A DNA stretch of 64,000 bases, from the NCBI RefSeq assembly GCF_004341505.2, contig NZ_SLYP02000001.1, forward strand, positions 2,008,501 through 2,072,500, in the 5' to 3' direction. A program made the translations under genes and the position numbers. The notes under the pieces are model-generated. The model had not been told where the DNA came from and did no database searches. It saw nothing but the letters and a program-made list of their open reading frames with translations. Below are positions 17,082-28,468 of the stretch, piece by piece (the stretch's first letter is position 1; each line of letters starts with the position of its first letter). The stretch comes from Sphingomonas sp. JUb134. Lineage in GTDB: Bacteria; Pseudomonadota; Alphaproteobacteria; Sphingomonadales; Sphingomonadaceae.

Positions 17082-18449
17082 ATGTCTCCTGGCGAACCCC
17101 AGATCGGGTTCATGACCCAGGTTTCTGCAAGCGGCAGCGCGTACCGCTTCCCTTCGTTCGGCGTTCAAGTTCTCCTCGGCATGGTGGCGGGCGTTTTGCT
17201 CGGCTTGCTCGCACGCTCGATTCCGGGCGGGGACGCCAATTGGCTCGCGCAGACGCTGCACACGGTGGGGCAGAGTTTCGTCCAGCTCCTAAAGGCGCTG
17301 GTGCCGCCGCTGGTGTTCACCGCCATCGTCGGCTCGATCGCCGCGCTTCGCGAGCTGCGCAACGCCGCCCGGCTGGTGGTAGAGACGCTGGTCTGGTTCG
17401 CGATCACCGCGGGCATCGCGGTGACGATCGGGATCGTGCTGGGCATCGTGATCCAGCCGGGTCTCCATGCGGGCGTGGATCAGGCAGCGGCCGCGGTGCC
17501 GGCGACCACCGGCAGCTGGGTCGATTTCCTGAAGGGGCTGATCCCTGCGAACTTCCTCGGCATCGGCGCCACCACCACGCAGGCGGACGCGAAGCTTTCG
17601 ACCACCCTGTCGTTCAACGTCCTGCAGATCATCGTCGCGGCGATCGCAGTGGGTGCGGCGGCAGTCCGGATCGGTGCGGCGGGCGAGCCGTTCCTGGCGT
17701 TCAACGCATCGGCGCTCCAGATCTTTCGGCGGCTGCTGCGCTGGGTGATCGCGCTGACGCCGATCGGCACCGCCGCGCTCATCGGCGATGCCGCGGTCCG
17801 CTACGGCTGGGGCACGCTGTCGAGCCTTGGGTCCTTCGCCGGTGCGATCTACCTCGGCCTCGCGCTCGTCCTGCTCGTGGTCTACCCGCTGCTGCTGGCG
17901 GCGCACGGGCTCAGCCCGCTGCGGTTCTTCGCGTCGGCCTGGCCGGCGATCCAGCTCGGCTTCGTCTCGCGCTCATCGGTGGGCACGCTGCCCCTGACCG
18001 AGGAAGTGACGGAGCGGTCGCTCGGCGTGCCGCGCGCCTACACGTCCTTCGCCGTCCCGCTTGCCGCGACGACCAAGATGGACGGGTGCGCGGCCATCTA
18101 CCCGGCCGTCTCGGCAATTTTCGTCGCGCAATTCTTCGGCGTACCGCTCCACCTGGCGGACTATCTCCTGATCGTCTTCGTCTCGGTGCTCGGCTCTGCC
18201 GCCACGGCCGGCATGACGGGCGCGACCGTCATGCTGACGCTCACGCTCTCCACCCTTGGGCTGCCGCTCGATGGCGTGGGACTGCTGCTCGCGATCGATC
18301 CGATCCTGGACATGGGGCGCACCGCGGTGAATGTCGCCGGGCAGGCGCTGGTGCCGACGATCGTCGCCAAGCGCGCCGGCATGCTCGACCTGGCACGCTA
18401 CCATGCCGGCGGCGCTGCGGACCTCCAGCGACAGGCGCTTTCCGCCTGA
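17082..18449 (+). CDS. Dicarboxylate/amino-acid:cation symporter (SDF/DAACS family)
   Basis: This inner-membrane carrier belongs to the GltP/DctA family, which imports C4-dicarboxylates or glutamate with Na+ or H+. It has about eight hydrophobic segments, the serine-rich re-entrant loop RSSVGTLPLTEEVTE, the KMDGCAAIYP motif (the family's NMDG) and the DMGRTAVNVAGQ motif in the last helix. The start is not certain: ATG 17082, ATG 17112 (which gives a cleaner N-terminus, MTQVSASGSAYRF) and GTG 17040 are all in frame and none has a convincing ribosome site. Substrate cannot be told from the sequence. It is not obviously part of the cellulose operon. Confidence 0.9.
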   Translation: MSPGEPQIGFMTQVSASGSAYRFPSFGVQVLLGMVAGVLLGLLARSIPGGDANWLAQTLHTVGQSFVQLLKALVPPLVFTAIVGSIAALRELRNAARLVVETLVWFAITAGIAVTIGIVLGIVIQPGLHAGVDQAAAAVPATTGSWVDFLKGLIPANFLGIGATTTQADAKLSTTLSFNVLQIIVAAIAVGAAAVRIGAAGEPFLAFNASALQIFRRLLRWVIALTPIGTAALIGDAAVRYGWGTLSSLGSFAGAIYLGLALVLLVVYPLLLAAHGLSPLRFFASAWPAIQLGFVSRSSVGTLPLTEEVTERSLGVPRAYTSFAVPLAATTKMDGCAAIYPAVSAIFVAQFFGVPLHLADYLLIVFVSVLGSAATAGMTGATVMLTLTLSTLGLPLDGVGLLLAIDPILDMGRTAVNVAGQALVPTIVAKRAGMLDLARYHAGGAADLQRQALSA

Positions 18450-18492
18450 CGGGCACATCGTTGGCCGCACGGCAAGGCCGTTCGGGCGCAGC

Positions 18493-18521
18493 TTGATTGT
18501 CTAGCTACATAGTAGGATTAT
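18493..18521 (+). promoter_or_regulatory. Possible sigma-70-like promoter before the RBBP9-type hydrolase gene
   Basis: TTGATT at 18493-18498 and GATTAT at 18516-18521 are separated by 17 bases in an AT-richer patch upstream of 18583. AGGAG precedes the start codon at about 18573. The -10 match is only fair, so this is a weak call. Confidence 0.3.
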
Positions 18522-18582
18522 CTTCGAACTCGCTGGCGGGCGTGATAGTCAAAGGGTTCTTCTCGGAACCAGGAGAAGCACG

Positions 18583-19263
18583 ATGGCGAGTTCCTCTTCG
18601 AACGAAGCACTGCATCCGACGATCTTGACGGTGCCGGGCCTGAACGGATCGGGTCCCTCCCACTGGCAGACGCTGTGGGAGCGGCGCCGCCCCGATACGG
18701 TGCGCGTCGATCTCGGCATGTGGCACACCCCGCATCGCAACAGCTGGGTCACCAAGCTGGACCAGGCGATCCGCCGGGCGGAGGCGCCGGTGGTGCTGGC
18801 CGCGCACAGCCTGGGCTGCATTGCGGTCGCCTGGTGGGCGGAGCTTTCGCCGCAGTTGCCAGACGGGCCCGTCGTCGGCGCGCTGCTGGTGGCACCTGCG
18901 GACGTCGATCGGCCGGAGGCGCCTGCCGAGGTGAAGGGCTTTGCCACGACGCCGCGCCTGCGGCTGCCGTTTCCCTCGATCGTGGTCGCTTCCCGGGACG
19001 ATCCATGGATCACCCTGGAGCGTGCGCGCGGCCTTGCCGCGGACTGGGGCAGCGAGTTCATCGATGCCGGAGAGCGCGGCCACCTGAACGCCGACAGCGG
19101 CCTGGGCGACTGGCGCGCCGGACAGGAACTGCTCGACGGCGTCCTCCTCGAAAGCTTCGAAGCGGGCGGGCACGGCACCGCCCCGACGGAAGCACGCAGC
19201 CTGGTCGCACGCGAGGTACGGCGCCGCGCGGGCTCCGGCGGCTTCGAGGCACACGGGGCGTGA
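18583..19263 (+). CDS. RBBP9/YdeN-type serine hydrolase (alpha/beta fold)
   Basis: The 226-residue cytoplasmic product has the compact alpha/beta-hydrolase layout of the RBBP9 family. The start TVPGLNGSGPSHWQTLWE is the family's opening loop. The nucleophile elbow is AHSLGC (S76), the acid is in SRDDPW (about residue 140), and the histidine is in GHLNADSGLGDW (H167). All three catalytic residues are present. The natural substrate of this family is generally unknown. AGGAG precedes the ATG. A second, broken copy follows directly downstream. The C-terminal 30 residues (EARSLVAREVRRRAG) are extra to the usual fold. Confidence 0.88.
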   Translation: MASSSSNEALHPTILTVPGLNGSGPSHWQTLWERRRPDTVRVDLGMWHTPHRNSWVTKLDQAIRRAEAPVVLAAHSLGCIAVAWWAELSPQLPDGPVVGALLVAPADVDRPEAPAEVKGFATTPRLRLPFPSIVVASRDDPWITLERARGLAADWGSEFIDAGERGHLNADSGLGDWRAGQELLDGVLLESFEAGGHGTAPTEARSLVAREVRRRAGSGGFEAHGA

Positions 19264-19336
19264 GCTCGGCGTCAGGGAAATAATCAAGGCGGCGAGGGAT
19301 CGCGACCGCCGCATAAAACAGGGAAGGGAGCTGCCT

Positions 19337-19924
19337 ATGACCAGTCTGGCGATGTGGCGAGAGGATCTCTCCGTTATCACGCTTTCGGACCCGCAAGACC
19401 CGCTGCCTGCCTAGCGGAAGCTGGGATGGCCGGCCGAAGGGGCGCGGCATCTGAGCGGGGGCTTCGCGACACGGTCCGACCGGGCACGCTGGGCGGCCAA
19501 GCTGGACCGCGCCGTCACCGAGTCGGACCGGTCGGTGCTGCTGATCGCCAGCGGCCTCAGCTGCTTCGCCGTCGGCTGGTGGGCGAAACTGTCGCCCACC
19601 AACTATGCCGCCCGAGTGGCGGGCGCGCTGCTGTTCGCGCCGGGCGAAGCGCGGGAGGACCTGCGTGGCCGCTTCGCCGCGCCCCGGATCGCGATGCCCT
19701 TCTCCTCGCTGGTGATCGACGACGCAATCGACGAGAAGGATGCGGAGCTGCAGCGCATCGCTTCCGACTGGGGCAGCGGGCTCGTGCGCACCCGGGAACG
19801 GAGCGCACCCGCCGGCGGCTCCTGGCAGCAGGCACAACGCCTGTTCCGGCGTTTCACCACTGCGGTGGTCGAGCACGACGTGCAGCGCGCGCGGGCACTT
19901 CGCGGGCTCGGCGCGGGCGCGTAA
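19337..19924 (+). pseudogene. Degenerate RBBP9-type hydrolase paralog interrupted by an in-frame stop
   Basis: In one frame the sequence reads MTSLAMWREDL...DPLPA, then TAG at 19412-19414, then continues to a TGA at 19924. The part after the stop aligns with the upstream hydrolase: RWAAKLDRAV against SWVTKLDQAI, and CFAVGWWAKLSP against CIAVAWWAELSP. The stop falls where the intact copy has HWQ, so a TGG-to-TAG change would explain it. The nucleophile elbow AHSLGC has become ASGLSC, and the aspartate and histidine motifs are also gone. GGAAGGGAG still precedes the ATG. It is a decayed tandem duplicate; a shorter product could start at GTG 19535 but would lack a catalytic triad. Confidence 0.8.
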
Positions 19925-20000
19925 ACGGCCGGCATCCGCTTCCCAGTCTCTCCGGTAGCGCCTAGGATCTCCGAACCCGGCGGCTGGAGACCGGGACAGC

Positions 20001-20005
20001 GGAGG
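20001..20005 (+). promoter_or_regulatory. Ribosome binding site deciding the GH16 start
   Basis: GGAGG at 20001-20005 is only 2 bases from ATG 20008 but 8 bases from ATG 20014, so the second ATG is the likely start of the GH16 gene. Confidence 0.6.
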
Positions 20006-20013
20006 AGATGCCG

Positions 20014-20835
20014 ATGCAATGGATGCTGCTCGCGGTGCAGGCGGCGACGCTGGGCGCCACCAACTATGCCGTGGACGCCCCGATGGCACCGCCCGCGGCC
20101 CCGGCCAGTTTCGCAGACGAATTCGCGGCCAAGAAGGTGGACCAAAGCATCTGGCGGTTCGACACCTCCCGCAACGCCGCCGGCTGGTACAACAACGAAA
20201 AGCAATATTACGCGGCCGACCGCCCGGAAAACACCCGCATCGAAGACGGCGTGCTCGTGATCGAGGCGCGGCGGGAGCCGCTCTCAAAGGCGACGTTCCC
20301 CGATTGGGGAGGACAGGCGTACAGCTCCGCCAAGCTGGTGACCCGCCAGACGCTCGGCTACGGCTTCTACGAGGTGCGTGCCAAGCTCCCCTGCGGCCGC
20401 GGCGCCTGGCCCGCAATCTGGATGGTTCCGGAGGATGCCTCCTGGCCCGCCGGTGGCGAGATCGACATCATGGAGATGGTCGGCTGGGACCCCAACGTCA
20501 TCCATGCGACCCTGCACAGCGGCGCCTTCAACCATCGGCTCGGCACGCAGCGCGGCGCGCAGAAACGGGTCGCGACGGCCTGCACCGCCTTTCACAACTA
20601 TCAGCTCGACTGGAGGCCAGACTCGATCACCATCGGCGTCGACGGCCGCGCCTATATGCGGGTTGCGAACGACCAGTCGGGCGGGGCAGCGGCATGGCCG
20701 TTCACCAGGCCCTATCCGCTGATCCTGAACCTTGCCGTAGGCGGCGACTGGGGCGGGGCGAAGGGCATCGACGACCGCAGCTTCCCGCAGCGCATGGCCG
20801 TCGACTATGTCCGCTACTGGAAGCACGGCAACTGA
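20014..20835 (+). CDS. Family GH16 endo-beta-glucanase (laminarinase-like)
   Basis: The 273-residue product has a short hydrophobic N-terminus and then a complete GH16 jelly-roll domain. The catalytic signature is GGEIDIMEMVG, with E149, D151 and E154 as nucleophile, helper and acid/base (ExDxxE). NEKQYYAADRPEN and GYGFYEVRAKLP are typical family strands, and the end NLAVGGDWGG...VDYVRYW is standard. Such enzymes cut beta-1,3 or mixed beta-1,3/1,4 glucans outside the cytoplasm. The start was placed at ATG 20014 from the ribosome-site spacing. Its position in a window with cellulose, GH3 and GH43 genes fits polysaccharide turnover, but it is not in an operon with them. Confidence 0.92.
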   Translation: MQWMLLAVQAATLGATNYAVDAPMAPPAAPASFADEFAAKKVDQSIWRFDTSRNAAGWYNNEKQYYAADRPENTRIEDGVLVIEARREPLSKATFPDWGGQAYSSAKLVTRQTLGYGFYEVRAKLPCGRGAWPAIWMVPEDASWPAGGEIDIMEMVGWDPNVIHATLHSGAFNHRLGTQRGAQKRVATACTAFHNYQLDWRPDSITIGVDGRAYMRVANDQSGGAAAWPFTRPYPLILNLAVGGDWGGAKGIDDRSFPQRMAVDYVRYWKHGN

Positions 20836-20885
20836 TCGCACGGCGGCTGGACAGCGGCAGGACGGCGCCGCTATCGGCCCGGCGA

Positions 20886-21091
20886 TGGGTATCATCGCAA
20901 CGATCATGAACACGACCACCGGCCAGCCGATCCAGCGGATGAGCTTCGGCCGCATGCCAAAGCCATGGGCTTCCTTCACGCTGGAGACGGGCGAGCTCGT
21001 CACTGCGGACCGCGTCGAGGTGGGCAAGCCCGCGCCGGGCAAGGTCGTCGTGCCCGTCTCCGTCTGGGTTACGCCGAAGAAGTCCGGCTGA
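20886..21091 (+). CDS. Small hypothetical protein
   Basis: A 67-residue frame (MGIIATIMNTTTG...VSVWVTPKKSG) has third codon positions that are almost all G or C, as in the real genes around it, and a sensible amino-acid mix. It could start at ATG 20886 or 20907. No family is recognised. The opposite strand is also open but its translation looks less like a protein. It ends just before a palindromic repeat. Confidence 0.45.
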
Positions 21092-21109
21092 ACGGCCGCG
21101 AGCGATACT

Positions 21110-21209
21110 GTACCCCGGCGAAGGCCGGGGCCCAGTCGGGCAGGCTTCTGAAAGGGGGCGCGACCCAACCTAGACCATCGCACCTGTGCCCCGGCCTTCG
21201 CCGGGGTAC
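21110..21209. repeat. 100-bp element with perfect 21-bp inverted ends, REP-like
   Basis: The left end (21110-21130) reads GTACCCCGGCGAAGGCCGGG plus G, and the right end (21189-21209) is its exact reverse complement. Each end is itself a small hairpin (CCCCGGC, loop GAAG, GCCGGGG). It lies between the end of a small plus-strand ORF and the end of the minus-strand iminopeptidase gene, so it may also act as a two-way terminator. Confidence 0.85.
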
Positions 21210-21228
21210 CAAGAAGAGTGAAGAGCGT

Positions 21229-23357
<2,129 letters not shown>

Positions 23358-23413
23358 CGGGCGATCCCCGCCCACTAAGACAGCCGCATTCCACCCAGTG
23401 TGAAGGACACATC

Positions 23414-25507
23414 ATGCGGCGTTCGCTTCTGTTATCCTCTCTGCTTGCCGGCTCCGCGTTGCTCGGCGCGTGCGCCACGACCGGTGCCGCCGACCCCGCC
23501 GCCGTCGCCGAGCAGACGCAGGTCGTCGGCCAGGCTGCGACCGGGCCGGTCAGCGCCGCCAGCACAGGCAAGCCGCAGATCGGCACCTTCGGCTTCGACG
23601 AAGCCGGCATGGACCGCACGATCGCACCAGGGGACGACTTCTACGGCTTCGCGAACGGCACCTGGGAAAAGACCACGCCGATCCCTGCCGACAAGTCGAA
23701 CTTCGGCATGTTCACGGTGTTGGAGGACCTGTCGCGCAGCCGCACCCGCGAGATCCTGGACGGCGTGCGCACCGACGCGAACTCCAAGATCGGCGTCGCC
23801 TATGCGACCTACCTCGATCAGGCGTCGATCGACGCCAAGGGTCTCGCCCCGATTCAGCCCTGGCTCGGCAAGATCAAGGCACTGTCCGGCAAGGCCGGCT
23901 ATGCAGCGCTCGCGGCTGAGGCTTCGGTCAACGGTATCGAGGGACCGTTCGGCGGCTATGTCGGCCCGGACGACAAGCACCCGGACGTCTATGCGCTGAA
24001 CCTCAGCCAGTCGGGCCTGGGCCTGCCGGACCGCGACTATTACCTCTCCACCGACGCCAAGATGGTCGAGACGCGCAACGCCTATGTCGCGCACGTCGCC
24101 AAGATGTTCACCCTGGCCGGTGAGCCCAATGCGCAGGCGCGCGCCGCCGCGATTCTCGCTTACGAGACCAGCATCGCCAAGGCGCACTGGACCCGCGTCG
24201 AAAGCCGCAACGCCGACAAGACCTACAACAAGCTGACGCTGGCGCAGCTTCAGAAGCAGGGGCCCGGATTCGACTTTCCGACCTATTTCAAGGGCATGGG
24301 GGCGACTGTTGACACGGTGATCGTGGCGCAGCCGAGCGCGGTGGCAGGCATCGCCAAGGCGATTGCTGCAGCTCCGGTCTCGGTCCTCAAGGACCAGATG
24401 CTGGTGCGCTCGCTCGATCAATATGCCGGAGTCCTGCCGAAGGCGTTCGACCAGGAGAGCTTCGCCTTCTACGGCACCACGCTGTCGGGCACGCCGGAGC
24501 AGCAGCAGCGCTGGGAACGCGCGGTTGACTTCACCAGCGACGCACTTGGGGACGAGGTCAGCCAGGTCTACGTCGCCAAGTATTTCCCGCCCGAGACCAA
24601 GGCCGCGGCCGATGCGCTGGTGCGCAACGTCACCGAGGCGATGGGCCGCCGGATCGACCAGCTCGAATGGATGGCGCCCGAGACGAAGCAGAAGGCGCGC
24701 GCCAAGCTCGCGGCCTTCACGCCCAAGATCGGCTATCCGGACAAGTGGAAGGATTATTCCAACCTCCAGATCCGCGCCGGTGATGCGCTCGGCAATGCGA
24801 TCCGCGCCGCCAACTGGGCACATGCCGACAACTTCTCCAAGCTGGGTCGCCCGATCCAGAAGTGGGAGTGGTACATGACCCCGATGACGGTGAACGCCTA
24901 TGCGAACCCCGTCATGAACGAGATCGTGTTCCCGGCCGCGATCCTGCAGCCGCCGTTCTTCGATCCCAATGCCGATCCGGCGGTGAACTATGGCGGCATC
25001 GGCGCCGTCATCGGCCACGAGATCAGCCATCACTTCGACGATCAGGGCCGCAAGTATGACGCGAACGGCAGCCTCACCGACTGGTGGACGCCGGAGGACG
25101 TGACGCGGTTCGAACAACGCACTGCAGCGCTCGTCCGCCAGTATGACGCCTATGAGCCGCTGCCGGGCCTGCACGTGAAGGGCGCGCTGACGCTGGGCGA
25201 GAACATCGCCGACCTCGCCGGCCTCACCGTCGCGTGGGACGCCTATCAGCACGCGCTGGGCGGCAAGCCTGCCGGCGTGGTGGACGGCTACACCGGCGAG
25301 CAGCGCTTCTACCTTGGCTGGGCGCAGGTGTGGCGGCGCAGCTACCGTGAGGCGAACCTTCGCCAGCGGCTGCTGACCGACCCGCACTCGCCGTCGCAGC
25401 AGCGCGCCTGGGTCGTGCGCAACCTCGATCCCTGGTATGAAGGCTTCAAGCCGGCACCCGGCAGCAAGCTGTACCTGGCACCGGACGCGCGCGTCCGCAT
25501 CTGGTAA
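23414..25507 (+). CDS. M13-family zinc metallopeptidase (neprilysin/PepO-like lipoprotein)
   Basis: The 697-residue product begins with a lipoprotein signal peptide (LLAGSALLGAC), so it is probably anchored in the cell envelope facing the periplasm. The peptidase M13 N-terminal domain starts at GDDFYGFANGTWEK. The zinc site is HEISH (535-539) with the third ligand in GENIADLAG (E596), and the family's NAYANPVMNEIVFPAAIL substrate strand is present. These enzymes cut oligopeptides. ATG 23414 was chosen because it gives the signal peptide; the frame open to 22811 lies in the DUF2062 gene. A 15-bp hairpin follows the stop. Confidence 0.95.
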   Translation: MRRSLLLSSLLAGSALLGACATTGAADPAAVAEQTQVVGQAATGPVSAASTGKPQIGTFGFDEAGMDRTIAPGDDFYGFANGTWEKTTPIPADKSNFGMFTVLEDLSRSRTREILDGVRTDANSKIGVAYATYLDQASIDAKGLAPIQPWLGKIKALSGKAGYAALAAEASVNGIEGPFGGYVGPDDKHPDVYALNLSQSGLGLPDRDYYLSTDAKMVETRNAYVAHVAKMFTLAGEPNAQARAAAILAYETSIAKAHWTRVESRNADKTYNKLTLAQLQKQGPGFDFPTYFKGMGATVDTVIVAQPSAVAGIAKAIAAAPVSVLKDQMLVRSLDQYAGVLPKAFDQESFAFYGTTLSGTPEQQQRWERAVDFTSDALGDEVSQVYVAKYFPPETKAAADALVRNVTEAMGRRIDQLEWMAPETKQKARAKLAAFTPKIGYPDKWKDYSNLQIRAGDALGNAIRAANWAHADNFSKLGRPIQKWEWYMTPMTVNAYANPVMNEIVFPAAILQPPFFDPNADPAVNYGGIGAVIGHEISHHFDDQGRKYDANGSLTDWWTPEDVTRFEQRTAALVRQYDAYEPLPGLHVKGALTLGENIADLAGLTVAWDAYQHALGGKPAGVVDGYTGEQRFYLGWAQVWRRSYREANLRQRLLTDPHSPSQQRAWVVRNLDPWYEGFKPAPGSKLYLAPDARVRIW

Positions 25508-25514
25508 TCCCGCC

Positions 25515-25549
25515 CCGGCGCGCGCCACGTCACCCGTGGCGCGCGCCGG
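25515..25549 (+). terminator. Perfect 15-bp hairpin between the M13 peptidase gene and cckA
   Basis: CCGGCGCGCGCCACG (25515-25529) pairs perfectly with 25535-25549 around a 5-base loop (TCACC), 8 bases after the peptidase stop. There is no T run, so termination could need Rho or the stem may protect the upstream mRNA. Confidence 0.55.
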
Positions 25550-25600
25550 CCTGCGGCCAGCCCGCTTGACGGTGCCTGGAAGGGCGCCCAACACGCCGCG

Positions 25601-27995
25601 ATGGCACGCGTTTCCACCGCCACCGACGGCCCGGCCAAGGTCGACCGTCTCCCGTTCTTCGTTGCGCTCGGCATCGGCCTCGTCGCGGCGCTCCTCGTCC
25701 TCAAGATGGTCGGGGAGCCCGTGCTTGCGGCCGGCTTCCTTGCGGCAGCGCTGATCGTTCCGGCGGCGGTGTTCGCCTGGTACCGGTTCTCCAGTGTGCC
25801 CCCGGTCGAGGCACCGCCTGCTGACTGGGCGCTTGCGCACGCCCTTGCCGAAGCGAGCGAGGAGGCGCTCGCCGTCACCGATCGCGCAGGGCAGCTGGTA
25901 TGCGCGAATGGGCGCTATGCCGAGCGGTTCGGCGGCTATCCGACCCCGCCAGGACTGCCGCTGGAGGAAGAGGGGGCGGCGCAGCTTGCAGCCGCCGGAC
26001 GCGCCGCGTGGCGCGACGGTCGTGCCTCCGCGTGGATCCGCGCGGACGGCAATGTACTGGAAGCTCGCGATCGAGCGCGTCGGCGACGGGACACTGGTGT
26101 GGCGCTTTTTCGGTGGCGGCCGCGCGACCGCTTCCATCGAGGCGGAGCAGTGGCTGTCGGGCCCGCATGGTGATCGGCTGGGCGGGGCGGGCATCATGGC
26201 CGCACTGCTTGGCTCCGACGGTCGTATCCGTTCCGCCAACCGCGTCTTGCGCGCCCGCGCCCTCGGGCATGAAGAGGGCTCGATCGTCGGCCGCGACTTC
26301 GCCCGTTTCCTCACCACGGACGGTGAGGGGCGCATCCGTTTCGAACGCGAGGGCGCAGGCGGCAACCCGTTGCGGCTGCTCCAGGTGCCGTTCCTCCCCG
26401 ACGAAGGGGCGCCGATGCTCGTCGTGCTGCTCGACGAGGAGGCGGCCGAGGCTGCCGCGCCGATCTCCGGCGGGGCGGCGGGGCATGTCCGCGCGCTGGT
26501 CTCGCTGCTTCCGGTCGGCATGGCGCTGGTCGATCGCGACGGGCGCTTCCTGCACATGAACCACGCTTTTGCGCGCGCGACCGGCGTCAATACCAACGCG
26601 CCGCCGCTCTACCCGGGCGATCTCGTGGTGCGGGAGGACAAGGGCGCGCTTGCCGATGCGATCCGCCGTTTTGCGGGCGGGGCGCAGCACGCCTCGGACA
26701 TGGCGGTCCGGCTGATCAGCCACCCCGACGAGCCGATCGCGCTCACCATCGGGGGCGGGCGCGGCCTGGGCGACGCTGCGGTGTTGCTGACCCTCAAGGA
26801 TACCGGCGAGGAATCGCGCCTGAAGCGCCAGGTCGCCCAGGCGACCAAGATGCAGGCGGTGGGCCAGCTGGCCGGCGGTGTCGCCCATGATTTCAACAAC
26901 ATATTGACCGCTATTATCGGTCATTGTGACCTGATGCTGATGCGCCATACCCCCGGCGACAGCGACTATGACGACATCCAGCAGATCCGCGCCAACTCCA
27001 ATCGCGCGGCAAGCCTGACCCGCCAACTGCTCGCCTTCTCGCGCCAGCAGACGCTCCGGCCGCAGGTGCTGCAGCTTCCCGACGTGATCTCCGAAGTGTC
27101 GAACCTGTTGAAGCGCCTGCTGGGAGAGGCGGTCGAGCTGGTGGTGCGGCACGGTCGCAACCTCGGTCCCGTGCGCGCGGACCCGGGTCAGCTCGAGCAG
27201 GTGGTGGTGAACTTGGCGGTCAACGCCCGCGACGCCATGGTCGCCAAGAACCCCAACGGCCGCGGCCGCCTCGTGATCGAGACCCTGGCGATCGGCGCGG
27301 CCGAGGTGCGGGCGATGGAGAACGAGGTGCTTCCGGTCGGCGACTATACCGCCGTGCGCATCACCGATACGGGGACCGGCATCGCGCCGGACGTGCTGCC
27401 CAAGATCTTCGAACCTTTCTTCACCACCAAGGAGGTGGGCAAGGGCACCGGCCTCGGCCTTTCGACGGTCTATGGCATCATCAAGCAGTCGGGTGGCTAC
27501 ATCTTTGCCGAGTCGCAGGTCGGGCAGGGGACGTCCTTTACGATCTTTCTTCCCGTCCACTCGGCGCCTGCCATCGCCGCCCTGCCGCCGCCGGTGCAGC
27601 CGCGCCGTGAGCGACCCAGCGACATCTGGGGTACCGGCACGATCCTGCTGGTGGAGGATGAGGACATGGTCCGCTCGGTCGCCGAGCGCGCGCTGACGCG
27701 CCAGGGCTACAAGGTGCTGACGGCGGAGAATGGCGAAGCCGCGCTCGAGCTCCTGGCCGACCGGCCGCAGATCGACTTGCTCGTGTCCGACGTGGTGATG
27801 CCGGCGATGGACGGTCCGACCATGGCCCGGCACGTGCGGCGCATCTATCCCGACCTGCCGATCCTCTTCATGTCGGGCTATGCCGAGGAGCAGCTTCGCC
27901 GATCGATCGATCTCGGCAACGTCGCCTTTCTGCCGAAACCCTTCTCCGTTCAGCAGCTTGGCGAAGCTGCTCGTGACGTTCTGGCAACGAAATGA
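25601..27995 (+). CDS. cckA: Hybrid histidine kinase CckA, coding sequence split by a frameshift near 26050
   Basis: CckA is the essential membrane kinase that feeds phosphate to the CtrA pathway in alphaproteobacteria. The N-terminal part is in the frame of 25601: two membrane helices ([20 protein letters not shown] and [16 protein letters not shown]) and the start of a PAS domain, readable to about 26050. From [19 protein letters not shown] the protein continues in the next frame to 27995: further PAS domain, HisKA ([16 protein letters not shown]), HATPase ([23 protein letters not shown]) and a C-terminal receiver ([24 protein letters not shown]). The net shift is +1. Out-of-frame stretches are Arg/Pro-rich shadows, so this is one gene. 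Either the shift is a sequencing error or the full-length kinase is lost; an ATG at 26055 could give a soluble form. Confidence 0.85.
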
Positions 27996-28035
27996 GGCTT
28001 GGCGTTCGTGCCGCCATCTGCTTAGACGCGCGGGC

Positions 28036-28389
28036 ATGACAGCTCCCCAGCGTATCCTCATCGTCGAGGACGAGCCCCTGATCGCGATGATGCTCGAGGA
28101 TTTCCTCGACATCCTCGGCAAGTCCGTCGCCGGCACCGCCGATTGCGTCAGCGATGCGCTGTCCCGGATCGAGGAGGGCGGCATCGATGCCGCGATCCTC
28201 GACGTCAATCTGCGCGGCGGTGAGAAGAGCTGGCCGATCGCGGACGCGCTCGCCGCTGCCGGCATCCCGTTCGTGCTTGCCACCGGCGGGTCCGGCGACG
28301 CGGTGGAGCCCACGCACCGCGACCGCCCGGTGTTGCCCAAGCCGTTCACCATGGACGGCGTGGAGAAGGCGCTTACCGAGCTCGGCTAA
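28036..28389 (+). CDS. Single-domain response regulator (receiver only)
   Basis: The 117-residue product is a lone receiver domain: the acidic pocket in ILIVEDEP, the phospho-acceptor aspartate in AAILDVNLRGG, and the conserved lysine in VLPKPFT. It has no output domain, so it may shuttle phosphate or bind a partner, as CpdR and DivK do. It starts 40 bases after cckA and may be made with it. Overlap of function with the CckA pathway is inferred from position only. Confidence 0.9.
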   Translation: MTAPQRILIVEDEPLIAMMLEDFLDILGKSVAGTADCVSDALSRIEEGGIDAAILDVNLRGGEKSWPIADALAAAGIPFVLATGGSGDAVEPTHRDRPVLPKPFTMDGVEKALTELG

Positions 28390-28468
28390 GCGCCGTTCTG
28401 TTTTTCCAGTTGTTGTACGTCCGGAGCGCTCCATCCACGGGCGTGACGCGGTGCGTCCGTCTCATGTG

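Noticed and set aside
23432..26596. A 1054-codon open frame antisense to the M13 peptidase and cckA genes
   Set aside because: Shadow frame in high-GC coding DNA; the plus strand carries the HEISH zinc motif and membrane/PAS segments.
25875..28352. An 825-codon minus-strand open frame across cckA and the response regulator
   Set aside because: Arg/His/Gly-rich shadow of kinase and receiver domains that are clear on the plus strand.
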